A stretch of 64,000 bases of DNA. It comes from Flavobacteriaceae bacterium CG2_30_31_66 (lineage in GTDB: Bacteria; Bacteroidota; Bacteroidia; Flavobacteriales; Flavobacteriaceae). Location of the stretch: positions 1 through 64,000 of the forward strand of contig MNYM01000034.1 in assembly GCA_001873065.1 (NCBI GenBank), given 5' to 3'. A model generated the notes under the pieces. The model had not been told where the DNA came from, did no database searches, and was given only the letters and a program-made list of their open reading frames with translations. The position numbers and the translations under genes were made by a program. Below, piece by piece: positions 1 through 7,624 of this stretch (position 1 is the stretch's first letter; each line of letters opens with the position of its first letter).

Positions 1-110
1 GTGGGCTTATAGTGGGCTTATATACGCTATAACCCTAACTAAATATCTTGGTAAGATGGGCTGACACCGTAAGGTGTTTGTCATTGGAAACTTTTTTGGC
101 TTACCCAACA

Positions 111-152
111 CTATCCCGCAAGTATCCCGTAAGTATCCCCCTAGAATCTTTG
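111..152. repeat. 11-bp tandem units, set A
   Basis: Four consecutive units start at 111, 122, 133 and 144. They read CTATCCCGCAA, GTATCCCGTAA, GTATCCCCCTA and then a diverged GAATCTTTG. The 11-bp period places each unit on nearly the same face of the helix, as in iterons or multi-site operators. Set B at 517-570 has the same unit and the same ATCTTTG ending. Confidence 0.75.
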
Positions 153-168
153 TCCTAAAATAACTATA
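153..168 (+). repeat. 16-mer repeat, copy 1
   Basis: This is one of three copies of TCCTAAAAnAnCTATA. The others are at 217-232 on the plus strand and 444-459 on the minus strand. Only positions 9 and 11 vary. Confidence 0.6.
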
Positions 169-212
169 TAGGCTATTACATAAATCCTGTTGTAGTTATA
201 CAACCATTATTC

Positions 213-251
213 TTAATCCTAAAAGAGCTATACAAGTGTTTTTAGGATTAA
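213..251. repeat. Perfect 12-bp inverted repeat (hairpin)
   Basis: The arms TTAATCCTAAAA (213-224) and TTTTAGGATTAA (240-251) are perfect complements around a 15-nt loop. The left arm overlaps copy 2 of the 16-mer (217-232). It could be a transcription terminator or a protein-binding dyad; no adjacent gene obviously needs a terminator. Confidence 0.6.
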
Positions 252-443
252 AATTTACGCTCGTTTGTGTATTGAGGGTGCATTTTGCCCTTGTTTGATT
301 TTAAATTTTCTTGCATTACATAATGCTTGGTTCAAATCTCAACAGCTTCAAGAACGCTGATTTTTTCTAATAATGGAATTATTAAATACAATAATTGCAT
401 ATCGATTAATTCATCTTCATGTGACATATACACTGGTTTTGTG

Positions 444-459
444 TATAGCTATTTTAGGA
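444..459 (-). repeat. 16-mer repeat, inverted copy 3
   Basis: Read on the minus strand this is TCCTAAAATAGCTATA, matching the plus-strand copies at 153-168 and 217-232 with at most two differences. The mixed orientation is compatible with arm-type sites of a recombinase or with a set of operators. Confidence 0.55.
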
Positions 460-516
460 TAAGACATTTTTGAAACGAAATTATAAAAATTGAAAACAAC
501 TTTTTTGGTACCCCCA

Positions 517-570
517 TTATCCCCTAAGTATCCCCCTAGTATCCCCTAAGTATCTCCTTAGTATCTTTGG
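517..570. repeat. 11-bp tandem units, set B
   Basis: Five units start at 517, 528, 539, 550 and 561 with consensus GTATCCCCTAA; the last one ends in ATCTTTGG. Together with set A this gives nine helically phased copies within 460 bp. Candidate roles are protein-binding iterons of an integrated element or recombination arm sites. No cognate protein is identifiable. Confidence 0.75.
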
Positions 571-595
571 AGGAAAAATCCCTTTAATTTTAGAT

Positions 596-1054
596 TTAAG
601 AAATTTGTTTTAGGTAATAATTAAATAATTCAAAACTTACATCATACTCAACATTGTATTCACTCCTAGTTCTCCATTCGTCCTCTAATTCTAAGTACAT
701 ACAGATTATATGAATACATTTTTTTGAAATCACAAATTTCTTAATTTTATAATCCATATACGAATGTTTAAAAATTAACTTTCCCTTTTTAGGGTATTGA
801 ATGCATTCGTATCTTTTATAAATTTTATAAGGCTTATAAACTTGATACAATGAAATTTCCCATTCACCTTCAGCCCTAAAGTTCATCATAATATGAGGCA
901 ATCTTGATTCTAAATCTTCAAAATTTGCAAACTCTTCTTCTAGGATGCTGACATATCCATCAATTCTAGACCCCAATAATAAAAATGTAGCATTGTAATC
1001 AATTGTTCTTTTGTAGTTTTGTATCCTATGATAAAATTCTGGAGTCATAAACAT
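596..1054 (-). CDS. Hypothetical protein, 152 aa
   Basis: I do not recognise this protein. It is rich in aromatic and charged residues, has no signal peptide or membrane segment, and shows no catalytic motif I can name. It is divergent from the small gene at 1106. Between the two lies a perfect dyad (1061-1084) whose centre carries a minus-strand -7 box (TACATTTG), so expression is probably controlled there. A second Met lies two codons downstream and could be the real start. The coding frame is open over its full length and its position in a variable region suggests accessory cargo. Confidence 0.6.
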   Translation of the reverse strand: MFMTPEFYHRIQNYKRTIDYNATFLLLGSRIDGYVSILEEEFANFEDLESRLPHIMMNFRAEGEWEISLYQVYKPYKIYKRYECIQYPKKGKLIFKHSYMDYKIKKFVISKKCIHIICMYLELEDEWRTRSEYNVEYDVSFELFNYYLKQIS

Positions 1055-1060
1055 GTTAAT

Positions 1061-1084
1061 TTAATGTTACAAATGTAACATTAA
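1061..1084. promoter_or_regulatory. Perfect dyad operator between divergent genes
   Basis: The arms TTAATGTTAC (1061-1070) and GTAACATTAA (1075-1084) are perfect complements with a 4-nt spacer. On the minus strand the centre reads TACATTTG, a canonical Bacteroidota -7 box for the 152-aa gene. A repressor bound here would block that promoter directly and could also act on the plus-strand gene at 1106. Confidence 0.65.
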
Positions 1085-1105
1085 TAAATTGAAAAGCAAC
1101 GAATA

Positions 1106-1285
1106 ATGACTGTAAATATTGACAAATTAATGACTGTTTCTAATTATGCCAATCTTAAAGAGTTGAGCAGACAGCATGTTTACAGATTGGTTCAAAATAA
1201 TGAATTAACACTTATAGAAATTGATGGCATAAAATTCATTTTATTAGATGAGAAGGCTGTTGATTTTGCGAAAAAGAGGAATTAA
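1106..1285 (+). CDS. Small DNA-binding-like protein (excisionase type), 59 aa
   Basis: This short frame encodes 59 residues starting MTVNIDKLMTVSNYANLKE. The layout, a short N-terminus followed by a predicted helix pair (YANLKELSRQHVYRLVQ) and then a beta-hairpin-like LIEIDGIKFILLD, resembles MerR/excisionase-type helix-turn-helix proteins that read (x)VY(x)(x)V as the recognition helix. The family call rests on pattern only. Directly upstream lies a perfect dyad (1061-1084) that may be its operator. It precedes the phosphorothioation operon by about 140 bp and could be its regulator or a directionality factor of the island. Confidence 0.55.
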   Translation: MTVNIDKLMTVSNYANLKELSRQHVYRLVQNNELTLIEIDGIKFILLDEKAVDFAKKRN

Positions 1286-1423
1286 AAAAATTTGCAAATA
1301 CATTCAACTCTTTTAAATATTAAAAAATATTTTTTGGATATTTACAAATAAATTAACTTTACGTATAAGCTTATTGATATTTTGTTTTAAAATTACAATA
1401 AAGCACAAAACTTTAAATTAAGA

Positions 1424-2788
1424 ATGATCCCAATAAAAAACAAAAAGGTAGAAGGAATTATAAGCGAAATAATAGATCAATATGCCTTTGCGGATAAATC
1501 TGATAGACCTTGGATTATTGGTTTCAGCGGAGGAAAAGACTCAACAGTTTTATTAATGTTAGTTTGGATTGCTCTTTTACGAATTAGAAAAGACTTGCCA
1601 AATCCATATCAATTAAGAAGAAAAGTCTACATTGTTTGTAATGATACTATGGTTGAAAACCCAATTATTTCAAATTATGTGGAAGATGTTTTAAATAAAA
1701 TAACGGAAGCCGCAAGAGACCAAGACTTACCAATCATTGTAAAAAAAACAACACCTAAACTTGAAGAAACTTTTTGGATTAATGTTATTGGAAAAGGATA
1801 TCCTGTACCTAATAACTCATTCAGATGGTGTACTGATAAACTTAAAATAAGACCTACTTCAAATTTTTTGATTGAACAAATTGATGAAAAAGGCGAAGCA
1901 ATTGTTCTATTGGGTACAAGATATGACGAAAGTGCAACAAGAGAGAGGTCAATTAGAAAGCACGAGGTTACTGGAAGTAGATTATCAAAACATCAAACAA
2001 CTGCTAACACATATGTTTACGCACCAATAAAAGAAATGATTGTCGATGAAATTTGGTACATCATTAATACAGTAAAATCACCTTGGGGTTTTGATAATAA
2101 TATCTTATTCAAGATTTATTCAGATGCAAGTGCAGATGATTATGAATGTCCTACAGTTGTTGTAAACAAAGAACATAATTCTTGTGGTCAAAGCCGTTTT
2201 GGCTGCTGGACTTGCACAGTTGTAAAAAATGATAAATCAATGTCTTCATTGGTAAATAATGGGCAAAATTGGATGGAGCCTTTACTAGCTTTTAGAAACA
2301 GATTAGTTGAAGGTCGAAACATTTCAGAAAATCGTTCAGATACAAGAAGAAATGGACAAGAAGCAGTAAGAGAAGATGGCACTTTTAATGGAAATTACAC
2401 TTTTCAATATAGATATCAAATTTTAAAAGACCTGCTTTTAGTTCAAAAAGAAATTCAAAAAGAAAGACCACACATTACCTTAATTAACAATCAAGAATTA
2501 ATTGCCATACAAGTAACTTGGAATAGAGATGGTTATTTTGATAAAACTGTTGGTGATTTATATAAAGAAATTTACAATAAAGAAATAAGCACTAACAACA
2601 TCAAATCACTTGATGATACTGAAAGAAGAATCTTAAGAGAAGTTTGTGAAGAAGAGCCAGGATATTATCATTTGATTGATAATTTAATTGCTTTACAAGA
2701 AACAAAAACATTAATGATTACAAAATATGGACTTCACAATGATGTAGAAAAAAGAATTGAAAACTTTGTAAATGAGAATGGATTATGA
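1424..2788 (+). CDS. dndC: DNA phosphorothioation sulfurtransferase DndC
   Basis: DndC activates the DNA backbone with ATP and passes sulfur to it in DNA phosphorothioation. The 454-aa protein has the PAPS-reductase/ATP-pyrophosphatase P-loop SGGKDS at residues 35-40. Four cysteines at 136 (in RWCTDKLKI), 254, 261 and 264 fit the [4Fe-4S] cluster known for this family. Length and motif order are normal for DndC. It is the first gene of a tightly overlapping operon: its stop codon overlaps the dndD start by 4 bp. No dndA cysteine desulfurase is visible in the window, so sulfur would have to come from a housekeeping IscS/SufS-type enzyme or from a gene elsewhere. Confidence 0.93.
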   Translation: MIPIKNKKVEGIISEIIDQYAFADKSDRPWIIGFSGGKDSTVLLMLVWIALLRIRKDLPNPYQLRRKVYIVCNDTMVENPIISNYVEDVLNKITEAARDQDLPIIVKKTTPKLEETFWINVIGKGYPVPNNSFRWCTDKLKIRPTSNFLIEQIDEKGEAIVLLGTRYDESATRERSIRKHEVTGSRLSKHQTTANTYVYAPIKEMIVDEIWYIINTVKSPWGFDNNILFKIYSDASADDYECPTVVVNKEHNSCGQSRFGCWTCTVVKNDKSMSSLVNNGQNWMEPLLAFRNRLVEGRNISENRSDTRRNGQEAVREDGTFNGNYTFQYRYQILKDLLLVQKEIQKERPHITLINNQELIAIQVTWNRDGYFDKTVGDLYKEIYNKEISTNNIKSLDDTERRILREVCEEEPGYYHLIDNLIALQETKTLMITKYGLHNDVEKRIENFVNENGL

Positions 2789-4884
2789 AAATAAGTAAAA
2801 TTAAATTTCAAAATTTTCGAGTTTACGAGGGAGAAAATGAAATAAACTTACATCCCAATTCCACAAAAAATATAAGCATCATAGCTGGTAAAAATGGATA
2901 TGGAAAAACAACATTTTTAACTTCATTGATTTGGGTTTTCTATGGAAAAATGATGAGTGAAGTTGAGGATAAGTATCGAAAAGACATTAAAAATGCGGGC
3001 GGTTATGATACGTTTTTAAAAACACTCATCAATAGAAAAGTTTTAAATGATTATAGAAAAGACCATGAAAAAAAGGTAATTGTATCAGTTGGTATTGAAC
3101 TTACTGATATTTTAATACCCTCTATTCCATGTAAATCTGTTTTTATTAAAAGAACTTTTGATTTAAAAAAAGATACTGAAAATCTTGAGATATTTATTGA
3201 CGGTTTAGAAAATGAACTTACAAAAGAGGTTGGATTTGAAGTATTTATAAATGATTTTATTTTACCAAGAGAAATAGCAAAGTTCTTCTTTTTTGATGCT
3301 GAAAAAATAGTCTCGCTTGCAGAAGCTAAATCAAAAGCTGAATTAAGAAATTTAAGTAAAGCATATTCAGAAGTTTTAGGAATAAAAAAATACGAAGATT
3401 TAAAGAAAAATCTTGAAACGTTGCTATCTAAGCTAAGAAGAAACGGAGCAACACAAGAGCAACAAACAAAGTTATTTGAACTTACGGATTCTGAAAATGA
3501 AATAAATGAGGTTCTTAATATCAATGAAGATAAATTAAAAAATCTTGAGCGTGATATCATTAACTATAAAATAACAAGTGATAATCTTCAAGAGAAATTA
3601 ATTAGAGAAGGCAATGGCATAACATTAGAAGAGCTTCAACAAATGAAGAAAGAAAGAGAGTTTTTAAAACATCAATCTGTTGAGATTAAAAACAAACTGA
3701 AAAAACTAATGGACATTGTACCCATAGTTATTGCTGGTAAAAAGTTACTGGATTTAAAAGACCAGTTGAAATTAGAAATTAAATCACAAAATGAAAGTGG
3801 TAACAAATTAATAAGTATTGAACAAATCAATTCTTTTTCCAATTCCTTTTTAAAAAACATAGATAGTATAGGTATTGAAAACACTCTAAAGCCAAGTATT
3901 ATCGAGGCTTTAGAAAAGACTATTATTGATTTTAATGCTATAAATAAATCAACAAATAACCCAGCAATTTTACTTGATTTTACAGATGAACAATACAGAA
4001 ATTTTGATGCGGTTTACAATAATATAAAAACTACTTTCTCAAGTCAGTTTAATTCTGTAGTACAAGAAGAAAAAAACAATAAAATTTATCTCTCAAAAGT
4101 TTATCATTCAATTAGACAAGCTGAAGCAAGAAAAGACAATCCACTTGCGCAAAAATTACGTGAGGAGAAAAATGAAATTGAACAAAAAATAAATTTAGCT
4201 ACAATTGAAAAAGGTAAATTATTACAAAATATACATGAATTACAGACAAGGTTATCATCAATAAAAAAAGTACTTTCTGAGTATGAGAAAAATTTTAAAC
4301 TGATCGAAATTGATAAAAAGAAATTTAAAGTAACAGAAAACTTATTAATCAAAATAAACAGTATAATTCAAAAAATAAAAGAGGATAAAAAATACTCACT
4401 TCAAAAATCTATTATGCTTGGGCTTAAAAAAATCATGCATAAAAATGACTTCATTTACAATGTAAGAGTGAATGTTATTGATGATGTAATGGATATTGAT
4501 TTATTAGACAAAAACGATGAAATCATTGATAAAGATTCATTGTCTAAAGGAGAACAACAATTATATGCAACTGCTTTATTAAAAGCTTTGGTTGACGAAT
4601 CAGGTATTAAATTTCCGGTCTTTATTGATAGCCCATTACAGAAGTTTGACAAATACCATTCTAAAAATATTATTAAAGAGTTTTATCCGGCTATTTCAGA
4701 ACAAGTGGTGTTATTCCCATTGTTGGAAAAAGAATTATCTGAATTGGAATTTGACTATTTAAAACCAAACGTGAACAAGGTTTTTGTCATTGAAAACCAC
4801 AATAACGGTTCTAGTTTTAAATCCTTTGCAGTAAACCAATTATTTACACACCTAAAACAAGAGCAAGATGTTTACGCAAATTAA
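2785..4884 (+). CDS. dndD: DNA sulfur modification ATPase DndD
   Basis: DndD is the SMC/Rad50-like ATPase of the Dnd modification complex. The 699-aa protein has a Walker A at residues 35-42 (GKNGYGKT), long coiled-coil segments in the middle, an ABC-type signature LSKGEQQ near residue 585, and a Walker B FIDSP near 612. The N-terminal KISKIKFQNFRVYEGE is the usual start of this family. It overlaps dndC by 4 bp and dndE by 17 bp, so translation is probably coupled. A second, distinct SMC-like ATPase is encoded in the opposing cassette at 7625-9808. Confidence 0.93.
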   Translation: MKISKIKFQNFRVYEGENEINLHPNSTKNISIIAGKNGYGKTTFLTSLIWVFYGKMMSEVEDKYRKDIKNAGGYDTFLKTLINRKVLNDYRKDHEKKVIVSVGIELTDILIPSIPCKSVFIKRTFDLKKDTENLEIFIDGLENELTKEVGFEVFINDFILPREIAKFFFFDAEKIVSLAEAKSKAELRNLSKAYSEVLGIKKYEDLKKNLETLLSKLRRNGATQEQQTKLFELTDSENEINEVLNINEDKLKNLERDIINYKITSDNLQEKLIREGNGITLEELQQMKKEREFLKHQSVEIKNKLKKLMDIVPIVIAGKKLLDLKDQLKLEIKSQNESGNKLISIEQINSFSNSFLKNIDSIGIENTLKPSIIEALEKTIIDFNAINKSTNNPAILLDFTDEQYRNFDAVYNNIKTTFSSQFNSVVQEEKNNKIYLSKVYHSIRQAEARKDNPLAQKLREEKNEIEQKINLATIEKGKLLQNIHELQTRLSSIKKVLSEYEKNFKLIEIDKKKFKVTENLLIKINSIIQKIKEDKKYSLQKSIMLGLKKIMHKNDFIYNVRVNVIDDVMDIDLLDKNDEIIDKDSLSKGEQQLYATALLKALVDESGIKFPVFIDSPLQKFDKYHSKNIIKEFYPAISEQVVLFPLLEKELSELEFDYLKPNVNKVFVIENHNNGSSFKSFAVNQLFTHLKQEQDVYAN

Positions 4885-5266
4885 AACCAGTAAAGAAAAT
4901 AAAGAAGTGGTTGCCTTGTTAACACGTAAATTGGGTTTAGGCACTGAAAATGTAATAGCAAGAATTGCCTATACCTATTCTTTATCTCAAGATAAAAAAC
5001 TAGATCTAAACGACATCAAAGATGCTGGTGGCAAAGAATATTCTAAGGCTGTACTGTTTGGAGAATATTACGATATGTATTTGGGCTTACTTTGTGTTCA
5101 CTATGGATTATACAAAACGGACAAGGATATTGGTCGTTATATTAAAATGCACGTAGATGAGGGCTTACAACTTTTAAATGAAGAAGTAAATGAACGTTCC
5201 AATATTGATGGATTTGATTTTTTGACTGAGAAGATAAATAGCAGTCTTATTGTCATTAATGTTTAA
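4868..5266 (+). CDS. dndE: DNA sulfur modification protein DndE
   Basis: DndE is the small helical protein of the Dnd complex that binds nicked DNA. The 132-aa product starts MFTQIKTSKENKEVVALLTR and shows the family core GLGTENVIARIAYTYSLS and GEYYDMYLGLLCVHYG. It starts inside the end of dndD, 17 bp before that stop. Size and position (third after dndC and dndD) match the family. No catalytic motif is expected. Confidence 0.88.
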   Translation: MFTQIKTSKENKEVVALLTRKLGLGTENVIARIAYTYSLSQDKKLDLNDIKDAGGKEYSKAVLFGEYYDMYLGLLCVHYGLYKTDKDIGRYIKMHVDEGLQLLNEEVNERSNIDGFDFLTEKINSSLIVINV

Positions 5267-5282
5267 ATTGTTATTATTTTTT

Positions 5283-5837
5283 ATGCAATACGATCTTTTG
5301 ATTCAAAAAATAAGTAGTAGAAGTGATACTAGATATATTGATTTACAAAAAAAAATAGAAAATAATAGAGGTGATTTTACTTTTTACCCACCTTTTTGGA
5401 GATTATTTAATAAAAAACTCTCTGATTTAAAGATTAGTTTTTTGTGGCAAAAACTAGAATATTCTTCTAATGATAACCCAACGGTACCAGATAATACTCC
5501 AGGTATTTATCTGTTTGTTTTACAGCCTTCTCCCAGTATTTTTGAATCTTATAACTTTGTAATGTATGTTGGTATGACTTCAGACGGGTTAAAAGAAAGA
5601 TTAAATAATGGTTATAGAATGCCTAGTACAATAAAGGCGAGGCCAAATATTCACAGGATGATTAATGACTATGGTAAATATCTCACATGGTATTATTTGC
5701 CTTTACCAAAAAAGACCGAAGCCAAATTACGAATAATAGAAGAAAATTTAATAGGTTTTTTTTGTAATCCACCAATAAATAGAAAAGATTCTCCATATAT
5801 TATTTCTCAAGCTAATAAATCCAAAATGTCATCATGA
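5283..5837 (+). CDS. GIY-YIG nuclease-domain protein in the dnd operon
   Basis: The protein carries GIY-YIG family hallmarks: PGIYLFV near residue 73, a YVG element (MYVGMTSDG) about 20 residues on, an Arg in LKERLNN, and a Glu followed by Asn in EENLIGFFCNPPINR near residues 152-169. Together these outline one GIY-YIG nuclease fold at residues 70-170 with an unassigned N-terminus. I chose the ATG at 5283 (MQYDLLIQK). In-frame starts upstream (TTG 5250, ATG 5259) would overlap dndE and add a short hydrophobic stretch. It overlaps dndB by 4 bp, so it belongs to the operon. Its role is unknown; a restriction or DNA-processing nuclease acting with phosphorothioation is the obvious hypothesis. 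Confidence 0.75.
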   Translation: MQYDLLIQKISSRSDTRYIDLQKKIENNRGDFTFYPPFWRLFNKKLSDLKISFLWQKLEYSSNDNPTVPDNTPGIYLFVLQPSPSIFESYNFVMYVGMTSDGLKERLNNGYRMPSTIKARPNIHRMINDYGKYLTWYYLPLPKKTEAKLRIIEENLIGFFCNPPINRKDSPYIISQANKSKMSS

Positions 5838-7081
5838 AAACTAAACTAAATAAAAATAATGAACTTTCTCTGCCTTGTCTTCGTGGGAGCATTGGTGATT
5901 GGAATTATTACAATGTACTTATTTCATTTAAAGAACTTCATAGAATTGACAATAATCACATTATTAAGGAAACTAAATCTTTAGACAAATGGCTTCAAAG
6001 AGATTTATCAGATAGAAAAGATAAAATCAGAGATTATTTACTAAATGAATCTCAAAGATATTTTAATTCTATAATTGTTGGCGTTTATGGTGATATGCCT
6101 GATTGGTATGCACTAGACCTAAAAGAAATCGCTAAAAATTTTAACTTAAACATAGGAAACCAAGTTCAAGAATCTTTAGGGATTTTATCATTAACTGGAA
6201 ATGAAATACTATTTACAATTGATGGACAACATAGAATTGAAGGCATTAAATTGGCTTTAAAAGAAAACCCGGAACGCTTTGAAAATGACGAACTTTCAGT
6301 AGTTTTTATTGCTCATAATGAAAATGAAGCTGGGAGAATAAGAACAAGGAAATTATTTGCAACAATTAATAGGGAGGCAGTAAAACCATCCCAAAATGAT
6401 TTAGCTATTATTGATGAAATCTATGCTTATAATGTCATAGCAAGGGATATTTATGCTAAATATAAAAAGTTTGAAAATAAAATAGCTCTTACAGAAACTA
6501 CAAACCTTGATAGAAATAATCACGTTGATTTTACAAATTTACTAGCATTAGTAGAAGTAAATAAAAAAATTTTAAAACTTGCTAAATATAAGCAATCAAA
6601 ATATTCTGGTCCTTCAGTCGAAGAGAGGAAGATTCTATACTCTACAGCTGCTGATTATTGGGATTTTGTTACTAATAACATAGTAGAATATATAGATTTT
6701 TTCAGCAAAAAACATGATTTGAAAGAATATAGAAATGTTGGGCAAAACAAACCACTTAATTTATTATTTGTGCCAATTGGTCAAAAATTTCTAGCTGATA
6801 TTTATTGTTTTTATTTTAAAGCAGGAAAATTAGATTTGCTTAAAAGAAAGATAAATAAAATTAACTTTAATTTACAAGATGGTCATTTCACAAATTTGTT
6901 TTATAATAAAACCAAAAATACGATGATTATGAATAATTTCACTGTTTGTAAAAACTTAGTGTTTTATTTACTCGGTGAAAAAACAGACGAGGTAAAGTTG
7001 AAAAAAGATTTATGTAGAGCATATGGTATAAACGAGTTGTCTACAGAATTTAAAAAATTTAATTTACCAGTTAAGCTATAA
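5834..7081 (+). CDS. dndB: DGQHR-domain protein, DndB
   Basis: DndB proteins are transcriptional regulators of dnd operons and belong to the ParB-like DGQHR-domain group. The 415-aa product has the exact DGQHR motif at residues 130-134 in LFTIDGQHRIEG, followed by a FATINREAVKPSQND segment typical of the group. It overlaps the GIY-YIG gene by 4 bp and is last in the operon, whereas DndB is more often upstream or divergent. It could instead be a DGQHR enzyme-like partner of the complex rather than a repressor. Confidence 0.82.
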   Translation: MKTKLNKNNELSLPCLRGSIGDWNYYNVLISFKELHRIDNNHIIKETKSLDKWLQRDLSDRKDKIRDYLLNESQRYFNSIIVGVYGDMPDWYALDLKEIAKNFNLNIGNQVQESLGILSLTGNEILFTIDGQHRIEGIKLALKENPERFENDELSVVFIAHNENEAGRIRTRKLFATINREAVKPSQNDLAIIDEIYAYNVIARDIYAKYKKFENKIALTETTNLDRNNHVDFTNLLALVEVNKKILKLAKYKQSKYSGPSVEERKILYSTAADYWDFVTNNIVEYIDFFSKKHDLKEYRNVGQNKPLNLLFVPIGQKFLADIYCFYFKAGKLDLLKRKINKINFNLQDGHFTNLFYNKTKNTMIMNNFTVCKNLVFYLLGEKTDEVKLKKDLCRAYGINELSTEFKKFNLPVKL

Positions 7082-7098
7082 GAAAAAAATAAAAAATT

Positions 7099-7623
7099 TT
7101 ACAATCTATTTTGTTTCACACTTTTTGAGATAGTGTCTTGTAAATTTTCTTTATACAAATCAATAAACATATAATGCGAATTTTCTAACTCTCCTTTATC
7201 CAATAAGCCATGCAGGTATTCTAATCCACCGTTTGCATATTCCTCAATAAATACGATGATTTTACTTATCACGCTATTTAATTCAGCATCTTCCATTTCC
7301 TCTAAATCATTCCATTCAAATCCTATTTCCTCGCTTCTTGTAAAAACAATCATTAAAAGAAAATCTACCAACGAGGAATCTCTTTTCCATGTTCCAATTT
7401 TTGCAAATTCCGTTGTTAAACTCCTTGGCGGCAGTGGCAACCTTAAATTCTTCTTGATTCCTAACATAAATGCGTAAATATATAGCTCATAAATAGGACC
7501 AAATTGGCTATATTCAGATTTTTTACTACCCTTATTCGCTAATAATTGAATTAAAGGTATTCGACTATTTGCATAATGTGGACTTTTTATTAAGATTGTA
7601 TTTTTGAATTCTTGACTAGTCAT
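7099..7623 (-). CDS. Dnd-system-associated protein, DndI-like, 174 aa
   Basis: This small soluble protein has no catalytic motif I can name. Segments such as YELYIYAFMLGIKKNLRLPL and IEEYANGGLEYLHGLL resemble the short proteins annotated as dnd system-associated protein 4; this is from memory, not a search. It is the last gene of the minus-strand cassette and follows the SMC-like ATPase by one base, so the two are co-translated and probably act together. It converges on dndB with only 17 bp between the stop codons. Confidence 0.6.
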   Translation of the reverse strand: MTSQEFKNTILIKSPHYANSRIPLIQLLANKGSKKSEYSQFGPIYELYIYAFMLGIKKNLRLPLPPRSLTTEFAKIGTWKRDSSLVDFLLMIVFTRSEEIGFEWNDLEEMEDAELNSVISKIIVFIEEYANGGLEYLHGLLDKGELENSHYMFIDLYKENLQDTISKSVKQNRL

Positions 7624-7624
7624 T

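Larger units (their letters stand above)
1..595. other. Repeat-rich non-coding left edge of the island
   Basis: No convincing gene is seen here. The stretch starts with two tandem copies of an 11-bp unit (GTGGGCTTATA, 1-22). It also contains a potential stem-loop bounded by GGTAAG and CTTACC near 51-106, two sets of 11-bp tandem units, three copies of a 16-mer and a 12-bp-arm hairpin, listed separately. Such density of short repeats is typical of replication, transfer or recombination regions of mobile elements. No recombinase or relaxase is visible in the window, so this role is inference. Confidence 0.6.

Noticed and set aside
1..600. Possible CRISPR array from the repeats at the left edge
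   Set aside because: Units are 11 bp, contiguous, with no spacers, and no cas genes are nearby.
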